Positions 41,277-52,666 of a DNA stretch of 64,000 nucleotides are shown in pieces. Each line of letters opens with the position of its first letter. The stretch's first letter is position 1. The notes beneath the pieces were generated by a model. That model was not told the DNA's origin. It saw only the letters and a program-made list of their open reading frames with translations, and did not search any database. The DNA comes from Zingiber officinale (taxonomy: Eukaryota; Streptophyta; Magnoliopsida; Zingiberales; Zingiberaceae): assembly GCF_018446385.1 (NCBI RefSeq), contig NC_055990.1, positions 140,318,996-140,382,995 of the forward strand, given 5' to 3'. A program made the translations under genes and the position numbers.

Positions 41277-43401
41277 ATGCGGACCATGGATTATAGATTG
41301 AAGGAAATGTCATATACCTTGGAGAGCGTGAGAAAAATATGTGCGCTGATGGATGTGAAGATGATGGCTTTCCTAACTCCTCGTTTTTCTCTTTCTTCGT
41401 CTATTTTCCCTTCTCTTTCTACAAAATCATCTGGTGAAATGCGATACCCGAGTAAAGCTTCAGAGATCAGTGGGTGGCATCAACATCAGCTCAGGCGGTG
41501 GAAGTGGGAACAGTGAAAATAAGAGCAGCAGTACGGACCTTTGGAGCGATTAGTAGGTGGTCGACGGGCAGTGGCCTTGGGCGGGAGCTAGGCGAACAGG
41601 CAAATAGGAAGCCCTGCTCTCTGGACCGGGATCAGCAGGAGGGCCACCACCGGCGTGCTCACGTAACGCCAAAGGCTGCTGCAGCAATCACAGAAAAGGT
41701 CGAAGCGTCTCCATTCAAACAGAAGGAAGGCAAATCATGCGGTTACACGCGCTACATAAACTGAGACCGGCATGAAGAAGGAAGAGCAAAAAGGGCATCA
41801 TCTCTTTGACAAAAAAAAAGTTCTTTCTTTTTGTTCTTCTTTTTTCCTATGCCTTTTCTCATCGGATCCGATTTGCTTGCATTATTGTACTTCGGCCACA
41901 TGATTTTCATAGCAGATTTAGCCAGACCTCAGATCTGTTGACTCCTTTACATTAAAGAATGACCGACAATACGACATGGAAGAATTCCATAGAGCAAATT
42001 ACTAGGAAAACACATGCAAAACTCTCTCAGAGAAGGTTCATACTGGCCTTAAATCACTCTTCAGAGTCTTCGCAATCTCTATGGGAACAGTAAAACTGCA
42101 AAACCTTGTTTCGCATGGTGCTCACTATTTTAATCCATGTTTCCATGTCCGAAATTCTAACGAGAAAAATAGCCAACATTTTGGATTCCGGAAAGGGTGA
42201 TACCAAATAGAGAAAGAGAAGGAACTATAGATTAAAAAACATTACAGCAACGTCGCCGGATCCGTAGGAACAAGGATCAGCAACGCTTCCGGGAGTGGAA
42301 GAAAAAATGCCGCCTCCATCGCCGCTCCGACCTTGTTCCGCCGTCGCCGTCACGATAACCTCCTTGTCTGCCGCTTCTGCGCCGCTGCGAACGTATCCCC
42401 TTCCAACCCTAACCCTAATGCAGGCATCCTCGATCGGCCAAGCGATTCCGATGAACTGGAGATCGGATGAGGAAGGCAAACGAAGCCATTAGCGTGAGGC
42501 TTCGAGGTCGTTGTCAGCTAGATTTTTTTATAAAAATTATTCCTTTTATTCTTGGAGAAATTTTTCCAAATATAAATTTTCCTCTCTCTTTTCCTCTCAC
42601 TCCATTTTTCACCGCCGTCTTCCGTGCCGTCTTCCGTCGCAGCGTGCTTCTGCCGGCAATTAAAGTAAAGATGCTGCAAGCTAAGTATAACTTACCGTCA
42701 CATATTTATTCTAAGTTAGCTGGAAAATCTGTAAAATGTCACCGAACATATAGCCGACGTTGATTTGTTTAGTATCACTTTACATTCTAGATTGTAAGTC
42801 TTTCCACCTTATTATCTATTTTTTAGCTCAATATAATATTTTTTAGCTCTAATATATTTACAACGCATAAGTTCTAGCTACTTTCTTACCAGTTTATGCT
42901 TATATAATTTGTAAGGAACTTGTCAAACATCAATTCCAACATTTCATAACCAATGATAATTCATTTCATTTAAAATTATAATTCTCGACCGTGATCCTAA
43001 TATATATTAGAAGGATTTATACTACAACGTACAAGACTGACACATGCTACAATGTCTACATCCACTTGGACAGTTAGTTATTACATGTTGTAGTAGCTAC
43101 TTGGACGATTAGCTGCTACAACATGTAGCAACTATTTGGTAAGTCCTTTTATTTTAAGTTGTAATTCTATCTATTCCTAATATATATTGTTTATACGTGA
43201 TTCTAAATGATATATTTAATTAATATATGGGAAAATATATGTTGTCTTTATTAGACGTACACAAGTTAATCATTTTCAGTCTGCTATACACCAACCCTTT
43301 GAGAATAAACAGGATGTAATAATAGCTTTTGAAGCTTACAACATATTATCTTACAATGTTAAAAATTCTTTTTTTAATAAAATATAATTTTTTTTAGTTA
43401 T
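41277..43401. promoter_or_regulatory. 5' region of the remorin gene and intergenic DNA
   Basis: Nothing here codes for a recognised protein. 42230-42490 is GC-rich and on the minus strand has GCATTAGGGTTAGGGTTGG, a telo-box-type motif frequent in plant 5' leaders. A short ATG frame starts at 42489 and ends within 25 codons, so it may be a 5' UTR exon of the remorin gene. 42530-43401 is AT-rich, with a small inverted repeat around CTACAACATGTAGCAAC (43110-43136). Confidence 0.4.
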
Positions 43402-43865
43402 TGATCTTGTCCGAGCGTTGAGTCGACGGTCGCTGGGGACGTGGTGTTCTCGTTGACTCCGCGTAGCTCTGTGAGTGATGTAGACCTTCGACGAGGACCT
43501 GCAAGCACAAAACCGGGTCGGGAAGGGGTTCCTGGTGACGGCCCTTCGACGCTCAAGTCAGCCTCTGGCAGCAAGAAATCGAAGTAGAATGACGAGAACT
43601 GTAGCTACAGTGATGAATCGCGCATATCTCCGTTGGAGCCTGGGAGTCCTTATATAGGGCTCCCTGAAGGCGCGTACACGCTTATCGAAACGTGCATGCC
43701 TCTCAAAGCATACCTGTAATGAGTGTGTCAGAAAAGCGTGTCTGACGTCATACCTCAATAGCGCGAGCATATCCTTGACGTGACAGCGAAAACTTCCGTC
43801 GTATGATTTCCAGACCATCCGATCGGCCACATAACCCGCCGACCGGCACTATCTGTTTCTTTTGA
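43402..43865 (-). repeat. truncated LTR of gypsy-like family, minus orientation
   Basis: On the minus strand it ends in CAACGCTCGGACAAGATCA at 43402, with a TATATAAGG TATA box at 43648-43656. CTTCGACGCTCAAGTCAG is shared with the LTR family at 32123. The U3 end is missing: at about 43865 the sequence runs straight into the middle of the antisense gene. Confidence 0.62.
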
Positions 43866-45837
43866 GACTATTTTGTGGTCGGCCTTCGATTTCCCATCCA
43901 CCTGTTCATTACCGAAGTTTGCAATTTCTTTCACATCCCGCTCGCCCAGCTTGTTCCCAATTCCTTCCGCTTGTTATGTGGTGTAGTGGTGCTATTCAAA
44001 GTGCACAGCATCTCGCTGACCCCTCAAGTCTTCCACTATTTCTACTACCCTAAACAGTCCGAGCTGGGTACCTACCTATTCCAATCTCGCATTGGCCTAG
44101 TCTTCTTCGACAGGATGCCTACCTCCAACAAGCACTGGAAGAAGTATTTCTTCTATATCAGACTCCCCGAGCGTCCGAGCTTCCGGACCAAGTGGCAGGT
44201 CGGTCCTCCCGCTCAGCCAGATTTGAAGAGGTACAAGACACGGCCGGACTATCTTCATGCTGCCAATATGCTGGTCGGCCTGAAGTTTGATATTCACAAG
44301 TTGCTCCCAGAGGGCGTACTGTATATCTTTGGGCTAAGTCCGAGCCAAGTGCAGCTTTCGAGCAGCCTAGGTACCAGATTTCCTTATCCACCTTCCTTTG
44401 ATTCTAACTGATTTTATTCTTCTTTTGCAGCTGACATCATGATGCGCGCTCGAGCTGTCGGGATAATGAAGGCCAAGCAAGCCGAGATTGAGACGGTTGC
44501 CGCCAAGGAGATGGAGTGGCTTGGTTTGACCCCGGTCGACTCGTAGGAGGTCACGGCTAGGGAAACTACCACTGCGAGCGATGAGACCGCCGAACAGACG
44601 CCAAGCGTGGGTGGGACTGTTGACCTAGGGGTGGCCCAAGAGGTACCCCCCGTCCTTCGAGCTGAGGGATCAGGGTCCTCGGGCGACGATGTGCCGCTCA
44701 CCTGCAAGAGATGTCGAGCCAAGTGCCCTCCCGGTCCGCCACGTCGGTCGTGCAAACTTCTGCGGGAGGCGTCCCATCTACATCCCCCACAACAGTGGAG
44801 GCTACATCCTCCGATCGGACCCCATCTGTGGCCGAGCTGCCGAAGCCACTTCTCGTGCAGCCACTCGCCTCCCTCCCCCAGCTGTGAGGAGGATAACTCG
44901 CTCAGCTATTCACCCCGTTCACCCCGCCCAGTCCTCCGGTCCATTTGCCTCTGCCCAATCAGCGCCAGGCGGGAGACGACTTGTCACCGCCACCCTTCAT
45001 CTACCGACCGAGGATCTTCGCTCGCTGGGTGACCAGGCCGAATCTCCCCAACATCAAGTCTATATCCGCAGTCGGCTTGGCTGCGTATGGGAGGAGGCGA
45101 GGGCTCGAGCGGCCATGAAACCTCCGGGTGCGCTAGCCGACAGCCATCTAAAGATGTCCACCTGGGTTAGTATTTTTGGTCATCACCTCATAAGTTATCT
45201 CCGATCGGCACTAATATTCGTTTTGCAGTACTGGGTGGAAAGTATCGCCATGTGCCAGCGGCTGGCACAGGTGGAGGATGAGCTGAAGAAGCTCAAACTT
45301 TTGGGGGAAGGTTCTTCCTCCCAGGGGGCGTCACCTACTCGGTTGAAGGCAAAACTGGAGAAGGCCCAACAACTTCTGACGGAGGAACAACAGAAGTCAT
45401 CCGAGCAGGGCAGTAGGCTGAGCCAGATCGAGGCTCAATTGAAGATCTACGATAGGAAGCTGGAGTTAGCCTCCACGGCGAAGCAACGGGTCGTCACCGA
45501 CTTAGAAGAAAAGAACCAGGAAGCCAGGCGACTGGCCTAGAAGTTGAAGACCGCGGAGAATTCCCTGGTTGTTGAGTGGGAGAGCCGCTCGGCCAAGGAG
45601 ACTGAACTACAAGACCACGTGAAGCGCCTTGAAGATGAGTTGCTGGTGTCGCGGGCTGCTCTGAAGACTTACTAGGAGGCTGAGCCGGTTCGCTTTGCCG
45701 CCATGAAGCATCAATACCTTCGCTCGGAGGCATTTCTGGAGAAGGCTACAGATCGTATCGTCCGTTCGTTCGAGCTGGCCATCACCGCCACGATCACCCA
45801 ACTGAAAATGAACGGCCACCTTCCTGAAGGTTTTTCC

Positions 45838-46360
45838 TGTTGGACCCCGTCATTGTTTTGATGTGATCAACCAAATTGGTTAGGTCCTGCTTTGTGTTCG
45901 ATCCCTGTGTCTGGAGAAGGCACCTTCAACAAGGACTAAAGGCGCCTTCAAGTTGGAGGCGCCTCCAATGCCTGATGGAGGCGCCTCCAAGCTGGCAGCT
46001 TTTCCAGCTTGCTTCTTTGCTTCGACTTCCGAAGTTTCATTTTTTTGGATGATTCCGACCAACCGAAATAGGGCTCACCCGAACCTAATTTCTGGCCTTC
46101 TCCTCGAGCAGTCTTCCGTCCCGGCTTTATGTCCCTCAAATACCACGCACGTTCTTCTCACCCACCGGTGTACTTTTCCGCAGCTCTCTCGTCCTTCGGA
46201 CGCACCGAGCCCGTCGGCTCCCTTCCCGTGTCGTCCTTCTCGCTAGTTGCGTCTTCCGCTCGATTTCCTGCGCTCCTGCACACTCAGACACAGGGATCAA
46301 AAATAAAGCAGGACCTAACTAACTTGGTTGATCACATCAAAACAACCACGGGGTCCAACA
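45838..46360 (-). repeat. short rearranged 3' LTR with terminal inverted repeats
   Basis: The right part matches the high end of the 5' LTR (48900-49365). The left 75 bp (from TGTTGGACCCCG) are the reverse complement of the right end (CGGGGTCCAACA), so the block ends in inverted repeats of about 75 bp. The R-U5 part with the TATA box is absent. Confidence 0.8.
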
Positions 46361-46375
46361 ATCTCTCCCTTTTTG
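46361..46375 (-). other. polypurine tract
   Basis: The minus strand reads AAAAAGGGAGAGAT just before the LTR start TGTTGGACC. Confidence 0.8.
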
Positions 46376-46987
46376 ATATGCATCAACCCAAGTTCAAGTT
46401 AGGGTAAAAGTAAACAAACAGTAATTTTAAAGAAAATTACTAAACTAACATGTTAAGCATAAATTTGTAACAAATAAAATTGCAACTATTTAATTAAGAG
46501 TTTAAACAGAATTTTTCAAAAAATATTTTTAAAACTCAGAGTTTTGAAAACAAATGAAAAAAAATTCAAAATTCTCTCCCCCTAAACTTGTACCTTTCTC
46601 TCCCCCTTTGATCATAGCAAAAACGGGATAAGAATGTGATATTTAAAAAAATATTTAGCAAATTTTTAGAAAAAATTCTAAGCAAGATAAATTTTTTCAA
46701 AAATTTCTAAGTAAACTGAATTTTTAGAATTTTTCAAAATAATTTCTAAGTAAAAATGAATTTTTAGAATTTTTTAAAAATGTTTGAAAAACTTTAAAAG
46801 CATTATTTAATTCTAGTTTAATGATTTTCCAGAAAGTTAATTAAACATTTTATTTTAATATTTCAGCTTCCAAGTCATGGCGAGGCACTAGACCTTCTTG
46901 GTTATTGGAGCAACAACCACTTCCTTAGACAAAGCTTCATAAAGAAATTTTAACGTTTAATTTTTCTTCTGAAAGCCTTAAAAAAAA
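46376..46987. other. non-coding region between gag and 3' LTR
   Basis: 612 bp, very A/T-rich, with repeated AATTTTTAGAATTTTT-like units. A full element would have pol here. Confidence 0.7.
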
Positions 46988-48316
46988 TTAATTTAGCACA
47001 GATTTTGGAATCCAATAGAGGTTCCTTCCTTCTGGATTAATCAGAAACTTAGGGGGTATATGATTTTTGGAAATTTTCCTAAGTTGACCTTGATGATGTT
47101 TAACATACCAGTTTAATTTTTCATAAATTTTAAGTTTTGATTTCTGAAAAATATTTGTTTTTAAACATGCATCAGATTTTAATTTTTCAATTTCTAATTT
47201 TAAGTTATCATTTTTTGATTTCAATTTATCTAAGATTCTATTTAAGTCAGCATTCTCTTTTTCTAATTTAAATAAATCTTTAGAAAGAGACTTGATAAAC
47301 TGAAACGACTGAGTAGGGGTTAGATTACGCACTTGACTTACTTGAATTGGTGATGCTCCCCCTTCACTGTAGTTTTCTTCCTCTGATGTTCCTCCCCCTT
47401 CATCTATGCTCATCTCTGAGCTTGACTCTTCTTCCAACTGATAGTTAGTCATCAGCGCTAACCCCGAGAAGGCTTCGATATCTGATTCGGAAGAAGACGA
47501 ATCTGACCAAGTGGCCTTCAAGTTCTTCTGTTTGGAGGAAGATTGTCGCTTTTCCTTTACTCTTCCCTTTTTCTTCAATGTTGGGTAGTCATCTTTGATG
47601 TATCCTTCTTCATTGCAGTTGTAGCAACGAACCGTTCTTCTCTTTCGCTCATGCCTCTTTGTCTACGATCTAAATTTATTAGAATTAAAAAACTTATTGA
47701 AGCGCTTTACCAGTAGTGCAGCTTTTGATTGGTCGATCGAGGCTTCGGAGTCATAATCGTTTGTTCTTACCTTTAAGACAATGTTCTGACTTGTTTTCTC
47801 CACTTCATTGGGCTCTGCAATCCGAGATTCGTGAAGTTCAAAAGTTGAAAATAAATTTTCTAAAGTACTTACCTCAAAGTCCTTAGAGATATAGTATGCA
47901 TCTACTAAGGACACTCATTCTGGAGTTCTGGGGAAGGCGTTGAGCGCATACCAGATCGAGTCCCGGTTCGTTACTCCTTCTCCAAGGTTGCTTAGTTGAG
48001 TTATTAGCTCCTTAATCCTTGCTTGGAGTTGCGCTACCTTCTCGCCTTGGTTCATCTGGATGTTCGTAAGTTGAGTCCGGAGGATATCGCGTCTTGCAAG
48101 CTTCGCTTCGGATGTACCTTCGTGAAGCTCCAGGAAATTTTCCCAGAGGTCTTTCGCAGTGTCGTAACTTCCGATCCGACTTATCTCTTGTGGTGGCAGC
48201 ACGCTAAGCAGGTGGAACTCTGCCTTTCCGTTGGCGACAAACTCGGCTTGCTCCTTCTTGCTTCACTGATGCTCTTCTTTGTCTTCTGGAACTTCAAAAC
48301 CATATTTCATAGTTAG
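46988..48316 (-). pseudogene. copia gag remnant
   Basis: Three frame pieces in order. 48202-47915 has LPPQEISRIGSYDTAKDLWE and KLARRDILRTQLTNIQ, the capsid core. 47914-47663 has SLVDAYYISKDFEVSTLENL. 47578-46988 has a Ser/Glu linker and coiled coil (LFKLEKENADLNRILDKL), ending NLYWIPKSVLN and TAA. The zinc knuckle falls in the break between the last two (minus strand TTCGTTGCTACAACTGCAAT near 47617). Breaks are a stop at about 47915 and others near 47662. The ending matches the gag ends of the other families. Confidence 0.85.
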
Positions 48317-48466
48317 TAAAATATCGAAGTCAGTTTTAAAAAATACCTCCATCTGGGGTTTCTACATCGCGAAGTCTCCGTCGAACTTCGGGGGATGAAT
48401 GCTTGTTCCGACCATCTTCTTGATCTTCGTACTTCAGTTGGCGGTTAGTCCTTCTGAGGAGGTCTG

Positions 48467-48478
48467 GCTCTGATACCA
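48467..48478 (-). other. primer binding site, initiator tRNA-Met type
   Basis: The minus strand reads TGGTATCAGAGC, two bases from the LTR end at 48481. Confidence 0.95.
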
Positions 48479-48480
48479 AT

Positions 48481-49365
48481 TGTAGGTGCAGCGGAGGCCG
48501 ACAAGAGGGGGGTGAATTTCCTGAAAAAATAAAGTATACCATCCTCGTCTTTCAACTAAAAAAGATAATGATAATTAAAAATTAAACTTAACAGAAAAAA
48601 GAAAAAGAACTCAGTAATTTACTTGGTTACAACTAAGACGGTTGTTAATCCAAGGCAGAAGAAAAGCGCTCTGAAAAGATCTCCTTCTCTGAAGGCGGAG
48701 AAGCCTTTTACACAATGGAAAGCTCAGACAAGTTGCTATGAATGACTACAGAGTTGAGAGAACAATTGATGATTAATTCCTAGGTCCAGGGATCCTTTTA
48801 TAGCCCCTAAAAAGTCTATCCTGAATGTCCAAGGCGCCTCCAACAGAGGTCTAAGGCGCCTCCAAGTGAGTGATCGGATAGAACTCTATCCGAATGCAAA
48901 CAGTCAGTTTGACATGGTTGAAGGCGCCTTTAACAAGGACCGAAGGTGCCTTCAAGCTGGAGGCGCCTCCAATGCCTGATGGAGGCGCCTCCAAGCTGGT
49001 AGCTTTTCCAGCTTGCTTATTTGCTTCGACTTCCGAAGTTCCGTTCTTTTGGATGATTCCGGCCAACCAAAATAGGGCTCACCCGAACCCAATTTTGGGC
49101 CTTCTCCTCGAGCAGTCTTCCATCCCGGCTTTACATCCCTCGAACGTCGTGCATGTTCTTCTCGCCCACCAATGTACTCTTCCGCAGCTCTCTCGTCCTT
49201 CGGAGGCACCGAGCCCGTCGACTCCCTTCCCGTGTCGTCCTTCTCACTAGCTGCGTCTTCCGCTCGACTTCCTGCACTCATAAGCTCCTGCACACTCAGA
49301 CACAAGGATCAAACACAAAGCAGGACCTAACCAACTTGGTTGATCACATCAAAACAACCACGGGG
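48481..49365 (-). repeat. 5' LTR of the degraded copia element
   Basis: 885 bp. It has a TATA box (minus TATAAAA, 48796-48802) and the 12-bp palindrome GGAGGCGCCTCC twice (48959-48970 and 48981-48992), with more AAGGCGCCTT-type copies. The outer end stops at CACGGGG, short of the TCCAACA seen in the other LTR. Confidence 0.85.
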
Positions 49366-49430
49366 AAAAATTCATCTGGCCGGGATGTTAACCGAGTCCA
49401 GCTTCTGGAGGGTATATATCCCTAACGAGG

Positions 49431-49763
49431 CGTTTGAGTATATCGAGTGAGCAAGTGGTCAGCAGAGTTTTTTTGTTTAAGTCTCCATGTAATTTTGCCA
49501 CTCTGCAGCGCCTATCAATGAAATCATTTTGCACCCTCCTTTATGTGCTATGTGTTGTTTGCTTTGCCAAGTGTTTGGATGCGTAGTGTCGTTCGGCTAC
49601 GGAACCCATGCCATTATTGAAGTACTCGCCTAGGATCATATCTCCGGGGTTTAGAGTAGACGCTTGACTTTCATTTAGCGCATGCGTTGGATTACCTCCC
49701 AAGGCCAAGTTTTAACGTCGCCGCCCGTCGGTCTCCAAAGCGGAGTATTTATGGTCGCCGCAC
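49431..49763. other. 3' flank of antisense gene copy C
   Basis: Probable 3' UTR and gypsy-like internal sequence (ATGTAATTTTGCC, CAATGAAATCATTTTGC). No gene seen. The border with the Angela leader is somewhere near 49740-49800. Confidence 0.4.
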
Positions 49764-49951
49764 CGACCCTAAGCGATCAGATTCGGCCATGACTATCACA
49801 AATTATACATAATTCTAAATCATGTAATTTTCATAATTTTGTGTAATTTTAATACTAATTTTTATAATTTTTATGAGTAAAATTTCCCGGCGGTCCCGTT
49901 TAGCGGTTTTCAAGTGCAATCGCGGAACGAATCCCCTTGCGGGGCCAGGGG
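49764..49951 (-). other. Angela-type leader, distal part
   Basis: On the minus strand this continues the leader at 58358-58620 once the two nested insertions are removed; the join falls at AGGGG. It is A/T-rich, with GTTCCGCGATTG and CCCCGCAAGGGG. Confidence 0.55.
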
Positions 49952-51676
49952 TGTTAGGATGTATTATAAAAGCCTAGCTTTTGGTATAAACATTTATCTA
50001 GAAATAAGAATCACATTGGTCAAATGTCTACATTTATGATAAATGTAGTTGTTCAATTAATTTATATTGTATATAACATGGTGTGTGGTGTCACACACAG
50101 AGGATCATGTTATCAGTACCTTATAAATTATAAACAGTAGCTCACGACGAAGATGGAAAGGAACAAACCATTGGAAGGTCGTAGTGTAATTAGGTATTAG
50201 TTTATCTTAACTATATAATTACACTAGTACACTTAGAGTGTATTGAGTAGGACCATTTGAGGTCATTTCTTTTATACTGACTTTATAAAGGAACAAAGAC
50301 ATCAGTTATTATGGAAGTGTGTGCTCTTAATCCTAATATAATAATAATCACATATATTTGATATTTATTTCTTTAATTTATCAATGGGTGAGATTTAGTT
50401 CGATAAATCAATAAGCCCGATAAGTTGGGAAATGATATCACTTATAGTGTGTGTTGTTGATTATAGAAGGAAATTGTGTCCTAGTGATCTAGGTTGAGAA
50501 TGTCCCCAAGAGGAGCTCATAAGGATTGTCATGTTAAACCCTGCAGGTGGACTTAGTCCTGTTGGTGCAACCTTGGTCAAGGTTGACCTGGTTGACCCGA
50601 CTCGAGTTGACCTGACTCGAGTTGTATTTTGATGTTTGACGAGAACAGAAGAGTTGTATTTTGATGGGAGATTGTTGGTACAACCTTAGGTCAAGGTTGA
50701 CCTGGTTGACCTGACTCGAGTTGACCTGACTCAAGTTGTATCTTGATGTTTGACAAGAACAGAAACTTGGGAGGTTGTGGGTGCAACCCTTGGTCAAGGT
50801 TGACCTGGTTGACCCGAGGTGAGTTGACTTGGCACGGAAAAGTCCAAGCAGGGAGCTTGGCACGGGAAAAGTCCAAGCAGGGAGCTTGGCACGGGAGAAA
50901 GTCCAAGTATGGAGACTTGGCAAGGAGAAGTTCAAGTATGGGAACTTGGCAAGTGGAAGTCGGAGAGGGCTCGGTAGCTCGTTCTCCGGACTATGGTCAA
51001 AGAGGGCTCGGTAGCTCGTTCTCTGGACCGGATGTGGAATTCGGAGAGGGCTCGGTAGCTCGTTCTCTGGACCGGATGTGGAAGTCGGAGAGGGCTCGGT
51101 AGCTTGTTCTCTAGATGAGGAAGGCAGATGGAAAATCCTGGTGAGTGAAGCCAGGTGAAAATCCTGGTGAGTGACGCCAGGTGAAAGTCCTGGTGAGTGA
51201 AGCCAGGCAGATGGAAAGTCCTGGTGAGTGAAGTCAGGCAGACGGAAAAGTCCTGGTGAGTGAAGCTAGGCAGATTGGAAATCCTGGTGAGTGAAGCCAG
51301 GTGAAAACCCTAGTGAGTGAAGCTGGGTGAAAGTGAAAGTCCTGGTGAGTGAAGCCAGGCAGTTGGTGAAAGTCCTGGTGAGTGAAGCCAGACAAGGGAA
51401 AGTCCTGGTGAGTGAAGCCGGGCAAGGAAAAATCCAGATGCATCAAGGCTGATCGGACATCTGGTGTTGTGAAGGTCAAGTAGGTCAAGGGAGTGACCGG
51501 ATACTTGGCACGAAGAGAAAAGTCTGAGTGGGTCAAAGGGATTGACCGAACACTTGGTAGGGAGTCTTGGCAGGTCAAGGGAGTGACCAGATGCTAAGTA
51601 TGAGATACCAATAGGTTAAGGTTGACCGGATATTGGTTTGGAAGGCGTGGGACTTGGTTTGGGCAAAAATCAAGAG

Positions 51677-51955
51677 CTGGATCGATCAGTGGATCGATCC
51701 AGTGATACACTGGGTTATCTGATCGGTCTGGTGACCGATCAGTAACCAAACAGTATGCTATTGTATGTTATCTGATCAGTCTGCAGACCGATCAGAAAGC
51801 GAACAGAAGGCAAAGAGAAAAGGAGGGGATCAGTCTGTGGACCGATCAGGAGACGATCAGAGAGTTGGGCGAGTTCTCTGTGAAGAGTGCTGATCGGTCC
51901 CCAAGACCGATCAGGGAGGCCTCGGACTGATCAGGGTGGAGCCTGATCGGTCCAG
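51677..51955. repeat. GATCGGTC/GACCGATC hairpin block, 5' LTR of element 2
   Basis: CTGATCGGTC tggt GACCGATCAG (51719-51742) is a perfect 10-bp stem with a 4-nt loop. Further pairs follow at about 51772, 51830 and 51893. One GGATCGATC agtg GATCGATCC pair opens the block. Confidence 0.9.
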
Positions 51956-52020
51956 GTATAGCCGTTATGAGTGACAACGGCTATCTCCGTCTTCTTCGCT
52001 GTCTTCTTTGCAGTACAGGT

Positions 52021-52027
52021 TATAAAA
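52021..52027 (+). promoter_or_regulatory. LTR TATA box of gag-only element 2
   Basis: TATAAAA in GGTTATAAAAGGAGATC. Identical at 57298-57304 in the 3' LTR. Confidence 0.8.
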
Positions 52028-52606
52028 GGAGATCAAGGGCTTCTACAGCAGGTCTTCTTCTTCTTCCTCCTCTCCTCAGCTGCTACCTCTTGCTTCTATA
52101 AGAGCTTGCTGTTGCTGAGCTTTGCTAAGCTCTTCTTAGTTGAAGCTTCGCGTGAGCTTCCTCGGCTGGGGTCTCCAACAGTTGCTGCTGTATTTGGCCC
52201 GTGAAGTTGCTGCTTCATCAACAGCCGACGAGAAGGCAAGATTGTTTGTTTTTACATTCATATTGTTGCTTCTTCTTGTGTATTCTTGTACTCCTATTCT
52301 TGCTGGTGCAAGAAAGATTGTGGCGAGGTTTCTCCACCCAGAAGGAGTATATATATATTAGCCGGTTCTCCGGGGACTCATCCACCGACGGATTGATAGG
52401 CTTCGTCCACCTTACGGACACGCCGAGGAGTAGGAGTATATCTCCGAACCTCGTTACATCGACGCGTGTTGAGGTTTGATTTCTCCGCTTTCGTTTCTAT
52501 TATTTTTATTTTCCGCTGCGCTAACGTCAACTTGTAGAAAGAAACGAAGATTTGGGGTCGGCTATTCACACCCCCCTCTCTAGCCGCGACCATCGATCCT
52601 AACAAG

Positions 52607-52618
52607 TGGTATCAGAGC
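52607..52618 (+). other. primer binding site, initiator tRNA-Met type
   Basis: TGGTATCAGAGC, two bases after the LTR end. Confidence 0.97.
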
Positions 52619-52666
52619 GAGGTCGCTCTTCGTTGGATTAACACCCGGGGGAGCACGAGCTAGAGA

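Larger units (their letters stand above)
45838..49365 (-). mobile_element. degraded gag-only copia element, minus strand
   Basis: From high to low: 5' LTR (48481-49365, outer end lost), PBS (48467-48478), broken gag (48316-46988), PPT and a short rearranged 3' LTR (45838-46360). No pol. It lies inside exon 3 of antisense gene copy C. There is no clean target duplication, because the outer seven or so bases of the 5' LTR are missing. Confidence 0.85.
43866..49430 (+). pseudogene. antisense gene copy C (truncated, split by a copia insertion)
   Basis: Exon 1 (43866-44370) starts inside the gypsy-type transposase-like domain (DYFVVGLRFPIH, VPNSFRLLCGVVVLF, HYFYYPKQSELGTYL); about 60 N-terminal residues are lost. 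Intron 1 is 44371-44430 (GTACCA..TTTTGCAG, 60 bp, phase 1). Exon 2 (44431-45165) has a TAG at 44542-44544 and at least one frameshift. Intron 2 is 45166-45228 (GTTAGT..TTTTGCAG, 63 bp, phase 0). Exon 3 is a coiled coil (MCQRLAQVEDELKKLKLL onward) with TAG at 45538-45540. It runs to 45837, where the copia element enters, and ends beyond it (GRDVNRVQLLEGIYP, stop near 49423). Intron positions and phases equal those of copies A and B. Confidence 0.75.
50560..52604 (+). repeat. 5' LTR of gag-only element 2
   Basis: 2045 bp. It opens with three related copies of the LTR start (50560, 50673, 50776), the second preceded by a PPT-like GGGAGAT. Then come CCAAG/CTTGG units (50830-50950), the GGCTCGGTAGCTCG tandem repeat (50960-51120), CCTGG/CCAGG units (51137-51430), GGTCAA/TTGACC modules (51430-51640) and the GATCGGTC hairpin block (51677-51955). 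The TATA box is at 52021-52027. Confidence 0.94.

Noticed and set aside
42225..42492. Short frames on both strands in a GC-rich patch
   Set aside because: The minus frame has no ATG in phase and the one true ATG (42489) stops within 25 codons. I treat it as possible 5' UTR only.
52201..52479. 92-codon frame with a hydrophobic stretch, present in both LTRs of element 2
   Set aside because: It lies in R-U5 and is identical in both copies because LTRs are copied from each other. No conserved protein features; other frames there are as long.
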